Shown in pieces: positions 1 through 15,313 of a stretch of 15,313 bases of DNA (positions are counted from its first letter, which is position 1; each line of letters starts with the position of its first letter). The position numbers and the translations under genes are program-made. This stretch comes from Zygnema cylindricum (taxonomy: Eukaryota; Streptophyta; Zygnematophyceae; Zygnematales; Zygnemataceae): NCBI GenBank assembly GCA_037447655.1, contig JBBHKE010000806.1, forward strand, positions 79,363 through 94,675. Reading direction: 5' to 3'. The notes beneath the pieces were generated by a model. That model ran no database searches, was not told the origin of the DNA, and saw only the letters and a list, made by a program, of their open reading frames with translations.

Positions 1-74
<74 letters not shown>
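1..74. repeat. (AG)37 microsatellite in intron 11
   Basis: A perfect AG dinucleotide run from the window edge, 10 nt from the exon 11 donor. In the transcript it is a CU-rich stretch just inside the intron, which could affect splicing. It probably continues beyond the window. Confidence 0.98.
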
Positions 75-79
<5 letters not shown>

Positions 80-84
80 CATAC

Positions 85-14552
<14,468 letters not shown>

Positions 14553-14856
14553 GATTCAATTATTAGAACAAAAAATCTACGAAGAAAGTAATAGCAGTCA
14601 CGGGAAAGGAAAAAAAAAAAAAAGTTTAGACAATCTAAAGCAGTAATAGCATTAAGGTAGCAAGATTTTAGACAAAAAACACATATTTGTTGCCAAAATA
14701 GATGGAAGTTGGAATAGCGCAAAAAGTTCAAATTTTGAAGCAGCACAACCACTTCTACTGTGGACCTAAAGTTTCTAAAAAGTGCGGACATTGTGTGCGG
14801 AAAGTCGCACGAAATTTGCAATAAACATCGAGGTAATATCGCCTCGAATTAGAGTA
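14553..14856 (-). promoter_or_regulatory. 5' leader and proximal promoter region of the RECQL3-like gene
   Basis: The region directly upstream of the start codon. On the minus strand it has a T14 run then CC (about 14610-14626) and pyrimidine-rich pieces. The transcription start and a TATA box could not be fixed. A 6-bp inverted repeat, TCGAGG with CCTCGA, lies near 14828-14847. Confidence 0.45.
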
Positions 14857-15027
14857 TACCGAGTCTCGCTATCGGTGTTAAATGTTTTTTTCGCCACAAA
14901 ACATCCCTACGTGCATAGTTGTCGGATGGTTAATCCGACGTTTAGGATGAACCACAACATTTTTCGATTGGCGGTCTCCAATCGAAAAAATGTTTGAAGT
15001 GACGAAAAAACCATTAAGCTATCGGTA
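14857..15027. mobile_element. MITE, CTCCGTACACAC family, diverged copy in the promoter region
   Basis: About 171 bp with ends TACCGAGTCTCGCTATCGG (left) and TACCGATAGCTTAATGGTT (right, complement), the right arm having lost a few bases. It shares GTTTTTTTCGCCAC, GTTGTCGGAT and GATTGGCGGTCTCC with the copies at 7019-7235 and 8047-8264. Confidence 0.7.
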
Positions 15028-15079
15028 TTACCTCAGAATAAAGAACGCTACGGCAGAGGTCGCAAAAGTCAAAATTTTA

Positions 15080-15250
15080 CATAACCGAAACCGACCGTTT
15101 TTTTTTTTCAAAATCTGAGTAACCGACGCCCGACCGGGTTATGTCACGCTCCAAAATTGTAAACCGTTAACCGACCGGCGTTTACGAAAATAAAAGTTAA
15201 CCGAAACTCGATTTCTCGCGACTAACCGTGCCCGCCCGTAACCGAAAAAG
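15080..15250. repeat. Degenerate AACCG short-repeat cluster
   Basis: TAACCGA / AACCGACCG words recur at about 15082, 15120, 15163, 15199, 15222 and 15240. No regular period. Similar AACCGA-rich DNA is found in some plant non-autonomous transposons; its origin here is unknown. Confidence 0.55.
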
Positions 15251-15313
15251 TACAAAATTAACTAATGTACTACGTATGAATAAGGGCGAAGTTCCATTAG
15301 GACATTCTGTAAT

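Overview
This is a stretch of nuclear DNA from a land plant, probably a seed plant; the species cannot be named from the sequence. The evidence is a many-exon gene with GT-AG introns whose protein matches plant RECQL3, a Ty1/copia retrotransposon, several small non-autonomous DNA transposons, (AG)n microsatellites and a decayed nuclear-type tRNA-Ala.

The backbone is one RecQ-family DNA helicase gene on the minus strand. It starts at 14552 and runs off the left edge. I assembled eleven coding exons by joining splice sites in matching phase: 14434-14552, 13933-13976, 13020-13127, 12603-12610 (an 8-nt microexon), 11839-11922, 11052-11195, 10508-10542, 6385-6468, 1321-1409, 890-1042 and 85-181. 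Together they give 965 nt (321 codons plus 2 nt) with no frameshift or stop. They cover helicase motifs I, Ia, II, III, IV and the start of V. The RQC/C-terminal part lies outside the window.

The introns are packed with repeats. Intron 8 holds a 4.5-kb copia element (1801-6322, minus strand) inserted into a GA microsatellite. Its 392-bp LTRs differ at 5 sites, but gag-pol is broken by frameshifts, a protease/integrase deletion and a 28-bp duplication. Its apparent primer site matches the complement of the anticodon-loop region of initiator tRNA-Met, and its gag start codon lies inside the LTR. Intron 7 holds a 3.9-kb insertion bounded by a 28-bp direct repeat plus poly(T). The insertion carries the promoter-proximal part and first exon of an XRCC4-like DNA-repair gene (7369-7650), two related MITEs, a decayed tRNA-Ala, a minisatellite and a third MITE. 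Without it, intron 7 would be about 134 nt.

Introns 2, 4, 5, 6 and 9 each contain one MITE-like element of about 125-210 bp. One lies directly against the splice donor of exon 6. The upstream region (14553-15313) contains another diverged MITE and a run of AACCG-type short repeats.

Functionally, the helicase is the only gene that looks intact. The XRCC4-like exon appears to be a captured fragment, and the retrotransposon cannot make its own proteins.
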